A stretch of DNA of 64,000 nucleotides, taken from positions 21,400-85,399 of the forward strand of contig NZ_JFZB01000022.1 of the NCBI RefSeq assembly GCF_000740785.1. The letters run 5' to 3'. The translations under genes were made by a program, and so were the position numbers. Below, one piece after another: positions 45,077 through 53,898 of this stretch (the first letter of the stretch is position 1; each line of letters begins with the position of its first letter). The DNA is from Paenirhodobacter enshiensis (GTDB lineage: Bacteria; Pseudomonadota; Alphaproteobacteria; Rhodobacterales; Rhodobacteraceae). The notes below the pieces were generated by a model that worked only from the letters and a program-made list of their open reading frames with translations, had not been told where the DNA came from and searched no databases.

Positions 45077-46309
45077 TCAGGCCTGCTTTCTCTTGTTGTA
45101 GACGTCGAAGATGACCGCCGAGAGCAGCACGAGCCCCTTGATCATCTGCTGGTAGTCGATGCCGATGCCCATGATCGACATGCCGTTGTTCATCACGCCC
45201 ATAATGAAGGCGCCGACGACCGCGCCGATCACCTTGCCGGTGCCCCCCGACGCCGAGGCGCCGCCGATGAACACCGCCGCGATCACGTCGAGTTCGAGCC
45301 CGTAGCCGCCTTTCGGCGTCGCGGTGTTCAGCCGCGCGGCGAAGATCAGACCGGCGAAGGCCGCCAGAACCCCCATGTTGACGAAGGCGAGGAAGGTCAG
45401 ACGCTCGGTCTTGATGCCCGACAGCTTCGCCGCCTTCTCGTTGCCGCCGAGCGCGTAGATCCGCCGCCCGATGGTCGTGTTCTGGGTGACGAAGGCATAG
45501 AGCACCGTCAGCAGCCCCATCGAGATGAACACGTTCGGCAGACCGCGGAAGGTGGCGAGCTTGAAGCACAGGAACAGGATCGCGCCGATCACCACCAGCG
45601 TGCGCAGCCAGAAGAAGTTCACCGGCTCGCCGACGATGCCATAGGCGGCTTCACGCGCCCGGGCCCGCAGCCCCATCCACACCAGCGCGACCGAGGCGGC
45701 GATCCCGAAGCCCATGCACAGCACGTTGATCTTCACCAGACCGAAGATCGCGGCGAGCGGCTGCGACAGCGTGTCGGGCACGATGTCGGGGATGAAGCCC
45801 GTCGACATCAGCTGAAACGAGGGCGGGAACGGGCCGACCGACTGACCGTCGAGCAGCCAAAGCGAGGCGCCGCGGAACACCAGCATCCCGGCGAGAGTGA
45901 CGATGAACGAAGGGATCTTCCAATAGGCGATCCAGTAGCCCTGCGCCGCGCCGATCGCCGCCCCCATCAGCAGCGAGGCCGCGATGGTCAGCGAGACCGG
46001 CATGTGCAACTCGACGATCATCACCGCGGCGAAGGCGCCGACGAAGCCCATGACCGAGCCCACCGACAGGTCGATGTTGCCCGACACGATGACGATCAGC
46101 ATCCCGAGCGCCATGATGATGATGTAGCTGTTTTGCAAGAACAGGTTGGTGATGTTCACCGGCCGCATCAGCGTGCCGCCGGTCACCAGCTGGAAGAACA
46201 CCATGATCGCGATCAGCGCGAGCAACAGCCCGTAATCGCGCATATGGGCCTTCAGATAGGCGCGGATCTCGCCGCCGCCGGTGGATGTCTCGACGGATTG
46301 CATCGTCAT
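45077..46309 (-). CDS. gguB: Multiple sugar ABC transporter permease (GguB-type)
   Basis: The 410-residue permease of the BPD_transp_2 / XylH-like type has about 10-12 helices and the family motif VSGNIDLSVGSVMGFVG plus RIYALGGNEKAAKLSGI (EAA-like cytoplasmic loop) and VIAAVFIGGASASGGTGKVIGAV. It works with GguA and ChvE. The start at 46309 is chosen as MTMQSVETS; the leftward gap to araD1 is one base. Confidence 0.92.
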   Translation of the reverse strand: MTMQSVETSTGGGEIRAYLKAHMRDYGLLLALIAIMVFFQLVTGGTLMRPVNITNLFLQNSYIIIMALGMLIVIVSGNIDLSVGSVMGFVGAFAAVMIVELHMPVSLTIAASLLMGAAIGAAQGYWIAYWKIPSFIVTLAGMLVFRGASLWLLDGQSVGPFPPSFQLMSTGFIPDIVPDTLSQPLAAIFGLVKINVLCMGFGIAASVALVWMGLRARAREAAYGIVGEPVNFFWLRTLVVIGAILFLCFKLATFRGLPNVFISMGLLTVLYAFVTQNTTIGRRIYALGGNEKAAKLSGIKTERLTFLAFVNMGVLAAFAGLIFAARLNTATPKGGYGLELDVIAAVFIGGASASGGTGKVIGAVVGAFIMGVMNNGMSIMGIGIDYQQMIKGLVLLSAVIFDVYNKRKQA

Positions 46310-46313
46310 TTCC

Positions 46314-47828
46314 TCACTCCGTGACAATGAGCGACATGATGCGCTCCTGGCTGGCCTCGGCGGCGGCAAGCTCGCCCACGAAAGCCCCTTCGTTCATGAC
46401 GTAGATCCGGTCGCACATGCCCAGGAGTTCCGGCATCTCCGACGAGATCATGATCACGGCCTTTCCCTGCGCCGCGAGCGCGTTGATGATGGTGTAGATT
46501 TCGTATTTCGCGCCGACGTCGATGCCGCGGGTCGGCTCGTCGAGGATCAGCACCTCGGGTTCGGTGAACAGCCACTTGGCCAGAACGACCTTCTGCTGAT
46601 TGCCGCCCGAGAGGTTGCCGACCTTCTGCATCACGCTCGGCGTGCGGGTGGCCATCTGGGCGCGGTAACGTTCCGCCACGCGGGTTTCCTCGCCCTCGTT
46701 CAGCACGCCGCCCGCCGAAACCCCCTTGAGGTTCGACAACGTGGTGTTGAAGCGGATCGATTCCTCGAGGATCAGCCCGAGATGCTTGCGGTCCTCGGTC
46801 ACGTAGGCCATGCCCGCCGCGATGGCGCCCGAGACGGTGGACAGATCGACCGGCTTGCCGTGCAGAAGCGCCTCGCCCGAGATGTTGCGCCCCCAGCTGC
46901 GGCCGAACAGCGACATCGCAAGCTCGGTGCGCCCCGATCCCATCAGACCGGCGATGCCCACGACCTCGCCCGCGCGGACATGGAAGGAGACGGCGTCGAT
47001 CACCTTGCGCTCGGCCTGATCGGGGTGCCAGACCGACCAGTCGCGGACTTCGAGCACCGTCTCGCCAGGCGCGGGGATGCGCTCGGGATAGCGGTTCGAC
47101 ATGTCGCGCCCGACCATGTCATGCACGATCTTGTCCTCGCTCAGCCCCTTGGCGTCGAGGCGCGACACCGTGGTGCCGTCGCGGATCACGGTGACGGTAT
47201 CGGCGACATAGCGCACCTCGTTCAGCTTGTGGCTGATGATGATCGAGGTGACGCCCTGCGCCTTCAGCTCCAGCATCAGATCGAGGAGCTTGCGGCTGTC
47301 GTTCTCCTGCAGCGCCGCCGTGGGCTCGTCGAGGATCAGGAGTTTCACGTCCTTGGACAATGCCTTGGCGATCTCGACGAGCTGCTGCTTGCCGACGCCG
47401 ATGGTGTCGACGATGGTGCCCGGAGACTCGCGCAGGCCCACCTTGCGCAACAGTTCCTCGGTGCGCCGATAGGTCTCGTTCCAGTCGATGACGCCGTTGC
47501 GGGCGCGTTCGTTGCCCAGGAAGATGTTCTCGGCGATCGACAGCTGCGGGATCAGCGCGAGTTCCTGATGGATGATGACGATGCCGCGCGCCTCGCTGTC
47601 GTTGAGCGTGCGGAACTGCGCCAGATCGCCGTCGTAATGGATTTCGCCGTCATAGCTTCCGGCCGGATAGACGCCCGAAAGCACCTTCATCAGCGTCGAC
47701 TTGCCGGCGCCGTTCTCGCCGCAGATGGCGTGGATCTCGCCTTTGGCGACAGACAGGTTCACCCGGTCGAGCGCCTTGACGCCGGGGAATTCCTTGGTGA
47801 TGTCGCGCATCTCGAGGATGGTGGTCAT
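46314..47828 (-). CDS. gguA: Multiple sugar ABC transporter ATPase (GguA-type)
   Basis: The 504-residue ATPase has two ABC domains, as in XylG/RbsA. Domain 1 has [18 protein letters not shown], signature [13 protein letters not shown] and [11 protein letters not shown]. Domain 2 is degenerate at Walker A ([17 protein letters not shown]) but has signature [15 protein letters not shown] and [14 protein letters not shown]. It powers the ChvE-GguB importer. It begins 141 bases after chvE, a gap with a strong hairpin. Confidence 0.95.
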   Translation of the reverse strand: MTTILEMRDITKEFPGVKALDRVNLSVAKGEIHAICGENGAGKSTLMKVLSGVYPAGSYDGEIHYDGDLAQFRTLNDSEARGIVIIHQELALIPQLSIAENIFLGNERARNGVIDWNETYRRTEELLRKVGLRESPGTIVDTIGVGKQQLVEIAKALSKDVKLLILDEPTAALQENDSRKLLDLMLELKAQGVTSIIISHKLNEVRYVADTVTVIRDGTTVSRLDAKGLSEDKIVHDMVGRDMSNRYPERIPAPGETVLEVRDWSVWHPDQAERKVIDAVSFHVRAGEVVGIAGLMGSGRTELAMSLFGRSWGRNISGEALLHGKPVDLSTVSGAIAAGMAYVTEDRKHLGLILEESIRFNTTLSNLKGVSAGGVLNEGEETRVAERYRAQMATRTPSVMQKVGNLSGGNQQKVVLAKWLFTEPEVLILDEPTRGIDVGAKYEIYTIINALAAQGKAVIMISSEMPELLGMCDRIYVMNEGAFVGELAAAEASQERIMSLIVTE

Positions 47829-47887
47829 GACATGCCCTGACTGGCGCCCGCGCGCGGTCAGGCGTGCGGCGGGCGGGGTTCACGTGT

Positions 47888-47914
47888 CCGGCGCGCGATG
47901 GCTCGCGCGGCCGG
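47888..47914 (-). terminator. Strong hairpin between chvE and gguA
   Basis: CCGGCGCGCGA (47888-47898) pairs with TCGCGC-G-GCCGG (47903-47914), an 11-bp stem with one bulge and loop TGGC. In the leftward transcript it lies in the 141-base gap after chvE. Such stems often act as mRNA 3' stops or as attenuators giving extra binding-protein mRNA (inference). Confidence 0.5.
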
Positions 47915-47969
47915 CCGGTGGCGGTGACGGAGTTGGGGATGCCCGGCCGCAGGGACCGGGCGGCCCGGA

Positions 47970-49034
47970 TCACTTCAGCTGATCGGGGGTGTAGTAACCC
48001 GAATCGATCACGACCTTCTTGTAGTTCGACTTGTCGACTTCCTGCGGTTGCAGCAGGTAGGCCGGAACCACCTTGACGCCGTTGTTGTAGGTCTTGGTAT
48101 CGTTGACCTCGGGCGTCTTGTTCGACAGCATCGCATCGACCATGCTCACCGTCGCCTTGGCGAGTTCGCGGGTGTCCTTGAACACCGAGGAATACTGATC
48201 GCCGCGGATGATCGCCTTGACCGAGGGGACTTCGGCATCCTGGCCGGTGACGATCGGCATCTTCAGATCGCCCGAGCCATAGCCAACGCCCTTGAGCGAG
48301 GAGATGATCCCGATCGACAGCCCGTCATAGGGCGAGAGCACACCCTCGACATGCTTTTGCGTGTAATTGGCCGACAGGATGTTATCCATCCGCGATTGCG
48401 CGACGGCCCCGTCCCACCGCAGCGTGCCGACCTTGTCCATGCCGGTCTGGCCCGAGGGGATGGCGATCTCGCCCTTGTCGATCATCGGCTGCAGCACCGA
48501 CATCGCGCCGTTGTAGAAGAAATACGCGTTGTTGTCGTCGGGCGAGCCGCCGAACAGCTCGACGTTCCACGGATGGACGTCGGGGAAGCGCTCCTTCAGC
48601 CCGGCGACGAGCGATTTCGCCTGAATCACGCCGACCTGGAAGTTGTCGAAGGTGGCGTAATAGTCGACGTTCGCACTGCCGCGGATCAGACGGTCATAAG
48701 CGATAACCTTGACCCCCGAGGCCTTGGCATCCTCCAGCGCGTTCGACAGCGTGGTGCCGTCGATCGAGGCGATGACCAGAACGTTGACGCCCTTGGTGAT
48801 CATGTTCTCGATCTGGGCGAGCTGGTTCGGGATATCGTCCTCGGCATATTGCAGATCGGTCTTGTAGCCCTCGGCCTGGAACTGCTTGACCATGTTGTCG
48901 CCGTCGCCGATCCAGCGCGCCGAGGATTTCGTCGGCATCGAGATGCCGATGTAACCCTTGTCGGCGGCAAGGGCCGCACCCGACAAGGCAAACGCGCTGA
49001 CGGCAAAGGCGCCAGCCAGTTTCCAAATCTTCAT
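47970..49034 (-). CDS. chvE: Periplasmic multiple-sugar-binding protein (ChvE-type)
   Basis: The 354-residue protein has a signal peptide ([23 protein letters not shown], cleavage near 23), then [27 protein letters not shown]. Sugar-binding features such as [31 protein letters not shown] and [22 protein letters not shown] follow the ChvE/XylF class. It is the first gene of the leftward cluster, divergent from the LysR gene. In Agrobacterium ChvE binds galactose/arabinose-type sugars; the same is inferred here. The 49034 start follows AGGGAGGAC. Confidence 0.93.
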   Translation of the reverse strand: MKIWKLAGAFAVSAFALSGAALAADKGYIGISMPTKSSARWIGDGDNMVKQFQAEGYKTDLQYAEDDIPNQLAQIENMITKGVNVLVIASIDGTTLSNALEDAKASGVKVIAYDRLIRGSANVDYYATFDNFQVGVIQAKSLVAGLKERFPDVHPWNVELFGGSPDDNNAYFFYNGAMSVLQPMIDKGEIAIPSGQTGMDKVGTLRWDGAVAQSRMDNILSANYTQKHVEGVLSPYDGLSIGIISSLKGVGYGSGDLKMPIVTGQDAEVPSVKAIIRGDQYSSVFKDTRELAKATVSMVDAMLSNKTPEVNDTKTYNNGVKVVPAYLLQPQEVDKSNYKKVVIDSGYYTPDQLK

Positions 49035-49090
49035 GTCGTCCTCCCTAGGGGGCCTCCCGCCCCGGTCCCCGCCTCCCAGCAGGTGGGCCA

Positions 49091-49119
49091 CATTAATCCG
49101 AGGATTGCATGTCACGCAA
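49091..49119 (-). promoter_or_regulatory. Probable chvE promoter (leftward)
   Basis: Read leftward, TTGCGT (49119-49114) and TTAATG (49096-49091) are spaced by exactly 17 bases, 57 bases before the chvE start. Confidence 0.55.
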
Positions 49120-49121
49120 AT

Positions 49122-49151
49122 ATCAGTATGGCTTATCTGCATAACACTGAT
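49122..49151. promoter_or_regulatory. Candidate GbpR (LysR-type) operator
   Basis: ATCAGT (49122-49127) and ACTGAT (49146-49151) form an inverted repeat with an 18-base spacer. It lies just upstream of the chvE -35 element and overlaps the start of the divergent LysR gene's leader. This placement is typical of LysR-type activator sites, which usually carry T-N11-A half sites. Confidence 0.5.
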
Positions 49152-49161
49152 GGTATGCAAC

Positions 49162-50091
49162 ATGGCCGATTTTCTCGACAACATGCGCCCGGTGCAAAGC
49201 CGCCTTCTGGTCGAGATCGCCGACAGCGGTCAGTTGCAGCGCGCCGCGCAGGCCTGTGCGATGACCCAGCCGGCGGCGTCGCGGATGCTCGCCGATATCG
49301 AGGACCGTATCGGCACGGTGCTGTTCGAGCGTCTGCCGAAGGGCATGGAACCGACGCCCGCGGGGGCGCTGATCGTGCATCACGCGCGCCGCATCCTCGA
49401 CGATCACGCGCAACTTTGCGCGGAATTCCGGGAGCTTGGCGAAGGCAGGGGCGGCACGGTGCGGGTCGGTGCGGTGACCGGCCCGGCAATCGGCGAGCTG
49501 GTTCCCGCGATCCACTGGCTGAAGGCGCGCGCGCCGCGCGTCGACGTCACGGTCGAGGTGGCGCCCTCGCAGGCGCTGGTCCAGGCGCTCGGACGCGGAG
49601 ACCTCGATTTCGCGCTCGCGCGGCTGCCCGCCGGCTTCGACGACCGCGGTTTCGAAATCGAGCCCGCCCGCGACGAAATCGTGCGTCTGATGGTGCGCGA
49701 CGGGCATCCGATGCTCGGTCAGGGGCCGGTGTCGCTGCGCGCGCTCAGCGATTTCCCGTGGATTTTGCAAGAACGCGGCCTGCCGATTCGCCGCGCGCTG
49801 GAAAGCGTATTCCATGACGAGGGGCTGGCGTCGCCCGGCAACGTGATCTCGGCCTCGTCGCTTTTGGTGATCGTGGCGCTTTTGCGCGATTCCGACGCCA
49901 TCGCGCCGATGTCACAAGAGGTGATGGAGCTGATGCTCGATCCGCCGGTCTCGGCGGGGTTTCGCCGGCTGGACCTGAACCGGCTGGTGACGGTGGAGCC
50001 TTACATGATCTTGCGCCCGCGCGAACGGCGGATGTCGCACGCGGCGGAAATGTTGCTCGATCGGGTGCGCACGGCGATCCGCGGCATGTAA
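49162..50091 (+). CDS. gbpR: LysR-family regulator (GbpR-like)
   Basis: The 309-residue LysR-type regulator has an N-terminal winged helix [51 protein letters not shown] and a C-terminal effector domain with the [23 protein letters not shown] core. It is divergent from chvE, exactly as gbpR is from chvE in Agrobacterium, where GbpR controls chvE in response to sugars. The start at 49162 is preferred; ATG at 49150 is also possible. Convergent with no gene; osmC follows. Confidence 0.88.
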   Translation: MADFLDNMRPVQSRLLVEIADSGQLQRAAQACAMTQPAASRMLADIEDRIGTVLFERLPKGMEPTPAGALIVHHARRILDDHAQLCAEFRELGEGRGGTVRVGAVTGPAIGELVPAIHWLKARAPRVDVTVEVAPSQALVQALGRGDLDFALARLPAGFDDRGFEIEPARDEIVRLMVRDGHPMLGQGPVSLRALSDFPWILQERGLPIRRALESVFHDEGLASPGNVISASSLLVIVALLRDSDAIAPMSQEVMELMLDPPVSAGFRRLDLNRLVTVEPYMILRPRERRMSHAAEMLLDRVRTAIRGM

Positions 50092-50229
50092 GCCCCTCGC
50101 GCGCATCGGGCATACCGCGGAACGGACAGACGAAATCTCCGTGCGTCGCCATTGTTCGTCGTTATAGTGGCAGCGGTGGGAACGCGCCCCCGGACAGAGG
50201 GTCGGCCCGGCGCAAAAGGAGAGCAGTGA

Positions 50230-50628
50230 ATGGACTACAAGGTTCACGCACGTCGTGTCGACGCCCATGGCAGCCTTGCCATGGCCAAGGACGCGAAGAT
50301 CACGCTGGACACCGACCTTTCAGGCCGACGCGATGCGATGAACCCGGTCGAGCTGCTGTTGTCGGCACTGGCGGCGTGTATGCTCAAGGGCATCGAGCGG
50401 GTGACGCCGATGCTGCAGTTCCACATCGACGGGGTGGAGATCGCGCTCGAAGCGGTGCGCCAGGACGCGCCGCCGAAGCTGACGCTGATCCGCTATGAAA
50501 TCGTCGTCGACAGCCCCGAGAGCGATCAGCGGCTGGATCTTCTGCACCGCAACATCCTGAAATACGGCACGATCTCGAACACGCTGCGCGAAGCGGTGCC
50601 GCTTGAAGGCACGTTGCGCCGCGCCTGA
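50230..50628 (+). CDS. OsmC-family protein with only one cysteine
   Basis: The 132-residue protein has the OsmC/Ohr fold pattern. NPVELLLSALAACMLKGIERV places the first cysteine at Cys50, the peroxidatic position. The second family cysteine, normally in a CPVSNTL-type motif, is replaced: here the matching stretch reads KYGTISNTL, with Gly114/Thr115. No other cysteine exists in the protein. It may not be a classical thiol peroxidase. Rightward, ending 2 bases before the converging ACR3 gene. Confidence 0.82.
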   Translation: MDYKVHARRVDAHGSLAMAKDAKITLDTDLSGRRDAMNPVELLLSALAACMLKGIERVTPMLQFHIDGVEIALEAVRQDAPPKLTLIRYEIVVDSPESDQRLDLLHRNILKYGTISNTLREAVPLEGTLRRA

Positions 50629-50630
50629 GG

Positions 50631-51650
50631 TCAGGCCGGGAACCTGTCGCGCGTGCGGTTCGCGATGGCGACGAGCGACAACATCACCGGCACTTCGACG
50701 AGCACCCCCACAACGGTGGCAAGCGCCGCACCCGAGTTCAGCCCGAACAGGCCGATGGCGACCGCCACCGCCAGCTCGAAGAAGTTCGAGGTGCCGATCA
50801 GCGCGCAGGGCGCGGCGATCCCATGCGGCAGGCGCCATGCCCGGGCCCAGGCGTAGCTGAGCGCGAAGATGCCGTAGGACTGGATCACGATCGGCACCGC
50901 GATCAGCGCGATCAGCAGCGGCTGCGCGACGATCATCGGCCCCTGAAAGCCGAACAGCAGCACCACCGTCAGCAGCAGACCGAGCATTGAGGCCGGCTTG
51001 ATCCGCGCCGTGAAGGCCGCGACCGCGGCGCGCCCGCCGTGTCGGATCAGCGCGCGTCGGGTCAGCGTGCCGGCGATCAGCGGGATCACGATGTAAAGCA
51101 GAACCGACAGGATCAGCGTCGGCCAGGGCACCGAAATCTCGGTCACGCCCAGCAGGAAGGCCACGATGGGCGCATAGGCCACCACCATGATCAGATCGTT
51201 CACCGAGACCTGCACCAGCGTGTAATTCGGATCGCCCCGGCTGAGCTGCGACCACACGAAAACCATCGCGGTGCAGGGCGCGGCCCCGAGCAGGATCAGA
51301 CCGGCGATGTATTCGGGCGCGCGGGCGGGCTCGATCCAGCCCGAAAACAGATGACCGATGAACAGCACCCCGAGCCCCGCCATGGTGAAGGGCTTGACCA
51401 GCCAGTTCACCGTGAGCGTGACGATCAGACCCTTCGGCCGCTTGCCCACGTCGCGCAGCGCGCCGAAGTCGATGGCGATCATCATCGGATAGACCATCGC
51501 CCAGACCAGCACCGCCACCACCAGATTGACCGAGGCATATTCAACCCCGGCCAGCGCGCCGAACAGACCGGGCAGCAGCGTGCCGAGGCCGATACCTGCC
51601 ACGATGCACAGCGCGACCCACAGCGTCAGCCAACGTTCGAAAATTCCCAT
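50631..51650 (-). CDS. ACR3-family arsenite efflux transporter
   Basis: The 339-residue protein has about ten transmembrane helices of the bile acid/sodium symporter superfamily and the ACR3 motif [26 protein letters not shown] with Cys126, the conserved cysteine required for arsenite transport. [17 protein letters not shown] and [17 protein letters not shown] are family features. No ArsR regulator or ArsC reductase is next to it. Leftward, 82 bases after a flavin reductase gene. Confidence 0.88.
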   Translation of the reverse strand: MGIFERWLTLWVALCIVAGIGLGTLLPGLFGALAGVEYASVNLVVAVLVWAMVYPMMIAIDFGALRDVGKRPKGLIVTLTVNWLVKPFTMAGLGVLFIGHLFSGWIEPARAPEYIAGLILLGAAPCTAMVFVWSQLSRGDPNYTLVQVSVNDLIMVVAYAPIVAFLLGVTEISVPWPTLILSVLLYIVIPLIAGTLTRRALIRHGGRAAVAAFTARIKPASMLGLLLTVVLLFGFQGPMIVAQPLLIALIAVPIVIQSYGIFALSYAWARAWRLPHGIAAPCALIGTSNFFELAVAVAIGLFGLNSGAALATVVGVLVEVPVMLSLVAIANRTRDRFPA

Positions 51651-51677
51651 GTCCAGATACCTGACGGTTGCGATGAA

Positions 51678-51692
51678 CGTCGATTGTCGACG
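51678..51692. promoter_or_regulatory. Palindrome upstream of ACR3
   Basis: CGTCGATTGTCGACG is a perfect inverted repeat (CGTCGA-TTG-TCGACG) in the 82-base gap between flavin reductase and ACR3. It could be an operator. Identity of any regulator is unknown. Confidence 0.35.
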
Positions 51693-51732
51693 GGGGCACC
51701 GTGGTGCCCACCGTCTGAAGATCGCGGGCGCC

Positions 51733-52236
51733 TCAGCCGCCGTAGAACACTTTCTCGCCGAGGTCGCGCATCGCGAGGATGGCATCGTCCGGGCGGCCCT
51801 CGATGTCCTTGTTCAGATGGGCGGCCACCACCTCGACCACGAAGACATGGTGATCGCCGAGCGCGACGGTCTCCACCACCTTGCATTCGACGGCGGCGGG
51901 CACGCTTTCGAGGATCGGGGCGCCGGTCTCGCCGGGGTGGAACGGCTCGCCCGAGATCGTGTTGCCCTCGACCTTCGCGGGCTTGAAGAAGGCGAAGGCC
52001 GCGCCCTGCTGGCCCTTGCCGAGCATGTTCAGCGCGAAGCTGCCGGTCTCGCTGACCACGGCATGGATGCCGGAATCGGCCTTCACCGCGACGGCGAGGA
52101 GCGGCGGCTCGAACGCGGTCTGGGTGACCCAGTTGACCGTCGCGGCCGACAGCGCGCCATCCGCGGCGCGCGCGGTCATCACGTAAAGCCCGTAGGGGAT
52201 CATCCTCAGGGCGGTTTTCTTGCTGGCGGCGTCCAT
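51733..52236 (-). CDS. Flavin reductase family protein
   Basis: The 167-residue FMN-binding split-barrel protein begins [56 protein letters not shown]. This is the flavin reductase pattern (substrate-free NAD(P)H:flavin oxidoreductases or related Fe-type reductases), ending [22 protein letters not shown]. The start at 52236 is chosen because GAGGAGGCCGGCC precedes it; an ATG at 52251 is alternative. Divergent from a nitroreductase gene. Confidence 0.85.
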   Translation of the reverse strand: MDAASKKTALRMIPYGLYVMTARAADGALSAATVNWVTQTAFEPPLLAVAVKADSGIHAVVSETGSFALNMLGKGQQGAAFAFFKPAKVEGNTISGEPFHPGETGAPILESVPAAVECKVVETVALGDHHVFVVEVVAAHLNKDIEGRPDDAILAMRDLGEKVFYGG

Positions 52237-52358
52237 GGCCGGCCTCCTCATCTCGTGATCGCTTCGGGATGTTGTGATCCCTTTGCCGGGGCCGGGGCAA
52301 GCCCCTTCCGCCCCCCCTCGCGCAGGTCGCCCGCGATGGTGGGCAAGCGACGGAACGG

Positions 52359-52368
52359 TTGTGCACAA
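52359..52368. promoter_or_regulatory. Palindrome between flavin reductase and nitroreductase genes
   Basis: TTGTGCACAA is a perfect 10-base palindrome in the 247-base divergent gap; a related half (GCACAAC) occurs near 52402. Candidate shared operator. The rest of the gap holds TATAGG-type -10-like sequence near 52396. Confidence 0.35.
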
Positions 52369-52483
52369 AGGCAGAGTTCACACGACTCATCTCTTCATAT
52401 AGGCACAACTCATCCGCACGGGAGAACCGGACACCATCCGGACCCGGAGCGCCATTTTGTCATGCAGATCAGGACATTTTCTC

Positions 52484-53083
52484 ATGTCGAACCGTGAAAT
52501 CGAAGTTCTGGCCAAGCGCCGCACGCATTACGCGCTGACCAACACCCTGCCGATGCCCACCGCCGAGGTGGACACGCTGATCCGCGACGCGATGCGGCTG
52601 ACGCCCTCGGCGTTCAACTCGCAGAGCTCTCGCGCCGTCATCCTGTTCGGCGCCGAAAGCGTGAAGCTGTGGAACATCGTGCGCGAGGCGCTGCGCAAGA
52701 TCGTCCCGGCCGAGGCCTTCGCATCGACCAACCAGAAGATGGACGCTTTCGCCGCCGGCGCCGGCACCGTGCTGTTCTTCGAGGACATGGACACCGTCGA
52801 ATCGCTGAAGAAGAACTTCCCGCTTTACGCCGACAACTTCCCGATCTTCTCGGAGCAGTCGGGCGGCATGGCGCAGCTCGCGGTCTGGACGGCGCTGTCC
52901 GAGGCCGGGATCGGTGCCAGCCTGCAGCACTACAACCCCCTCCCCGATGCCGAGATCGCCGCGACCTGGGGCGTGCCCGCCGCGTGGAAGCTGCGCGCGC
53001 AGATGCCGTTCGGCGTCGCCTCGGCGGAACCGGCCGCGAAGACCTTCATCGACGACGCTGACCGCTTCAAGACGTTTGGCTGA
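52484..53083 (+). CDS. Nitroreductase-family protein
   Basis: The 199-residue FMN-dependent nitroreductase-like protein begins MSNREIEVLAKRRTHYALTNTLPM and has TPSAFNSQSSRAVILFG and QLAVWTALSEAGIGASLQHYNPLPDAEI. It resembles the HBN1/YdjA-type group. The substrate is unknown. The start at 52484 is chosen; the frame upstream (52457) adds MSCRSGHFL. A classical terminator follows. Confidence 0.88.
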   Translation: MSNREIEVLAKRRTHYALTNTLPMPTAEVDTLIRDAMRLTPSAFNSQSSRAVILFGAESVKLWNIVREALRKIVPAEAFASTNQKMDAFAAGAGTVLFFEDMDTVESLKKNFPLYADNFPIFSEQSGGMAQLAVWTALSEAGIGASLQHYNPLPDAEIAATWGVPAAWKLRAQMPFGVASAEPAAKTFIDDADRFKTFG

Positions 53084-53110
53084 GCCTGGTCTCAGAGACA
53101 AAGTTCAGAA

Positions 53111-53136
53111 AGGGGCGGCTTCGGCCGCCCCTTTTC
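53111..53136 (+). terminator. Rho-independent terminator after the nitroreductase gene
   Basis: AAGGGGCGGC-TTCG-GCCGCCCCTT is a perfect 10-bp stem with a TTCG tetraloop, followed by TT. Its left side is A-rich, so it may also serve the converging cobA transcript. Confidence 0.92.
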
Positions 53137-53145
53137 ATATCCCGT

Positions 53146-53892
53146 TCAGGCCTCCGGAGCCTCGAGCGCGCCGTAGAAGATCAGCGCCGGCAGCTCCGCC
53201 TTCACGCCGTCGAGCTGCGCGGCAAGGTCCGCGACGGTGCTGCGCTCGAAGCTCTGCTCGGCATGGGCCACCGCGGTCGCGAGCATGGCGGGCGTTTCGG
53301 GCGGCAGACCGTGCGCGATCAGCCCGCGCGCGAAAACGGTGAAGGTGCGCTGGCCCATGAACACCACCGTCGTCGCATGGGCATCGGCGAGCGCGGGCCA
53401 GTTCAGATCGCCGGGCAAGCCGCCCGTGACATCGGCGCCGGTGACGAATTGCAGCCGCCGCGCGGTCAGTCGCCGGGTCAGCGGCATCCCCGCCGCCGCC
53501 GCCGCCGCGCAGGCCGATGGCACGCCCGGCACGATCTCGAACGGCAGCCCCGCCGCGGTGACGGCGTGAAGCTCTTCCTCCAGCCGGCCGAAGATCCCGG
53601 CATCGCCCGATTTCAGCCGCACCACCCGCCGCCCGGCGCGCGCATGTTCGACCAGCAGCGCGTTCACATGCTCTTGCCGGGCCGAGGGGCGCCCGGCCCG
53701 CTTGCCGACGGCGATCCTCTCCGCCCCCGGCCCCGCCAGATCGAGCACCGGCCCCGAGGCCAGATCGTCATAAAGCACCACATCGGCGCGGCGAAGCCGG
53801 TCGGCGGCCTTGATCGTCAGAAGCTCCGGATCGCCCGGCCCGGCCGAGACGAAAGAGACGAAACCGCCCGCGCCATCGTGTTGAGCTGTCAT
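53146..53892 (-). CDS. cobA: Uroporphyrinogen-III C-methyltransferase
   Basis: The 248-residue SAM-dependent enzyme makes precorrin-2 from uroporphyrinogen III, the entry to cobalamin and siroheme. The SUMT motifs are FVSAGPGDPELLTIKAADRL, VVLYDDLAS, VVRLKSGDAGIFGR and IVPGVPSACAAAAAAGMPLTRR. It lies 6 bases after cobD in a leftward run cobC-cobD-cobA. Confidence 0.95.
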   Translation of the reverse strand: MTAQHDGAGGFVSFVSAGPGDPELLTIKAADRLRRADVVLYDDLASGPVLDLAGPGAERIAVGKRAGRPSARQEHVNALLVEHARAGRRVVRLKSGDAGIFGRLEEELHAVTAAGLPFEIVPGVPSACAAAAAAGMPLTRRLTARRLQFVTGADVTGGLPGDLNWPALADAHATTVVFMGQRTFTVFARGLIAHGLPPETPAMLATAVAHAEQSFERSTVADLAAQLDGVKAELPALIFYGALEAPEA

Positions 53893-53898
53893 CTGCCG

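Noticed and set aside
47650..47973. Leftward frame covering the chvE-gguA gap
   Set aside because: It is an out-of-frame extension over the gguA 5' end with Arg-rich, domain-free translation.
49150..49161. Start of the LysR gene at 49150 (MVCN...)
   Set aside because: Possible, but the ATG overlaps the proposed operator half-site, and [12 protein letters not shown] fits the usual distance to the helix-turn-helix better. Kept as an alternative only.
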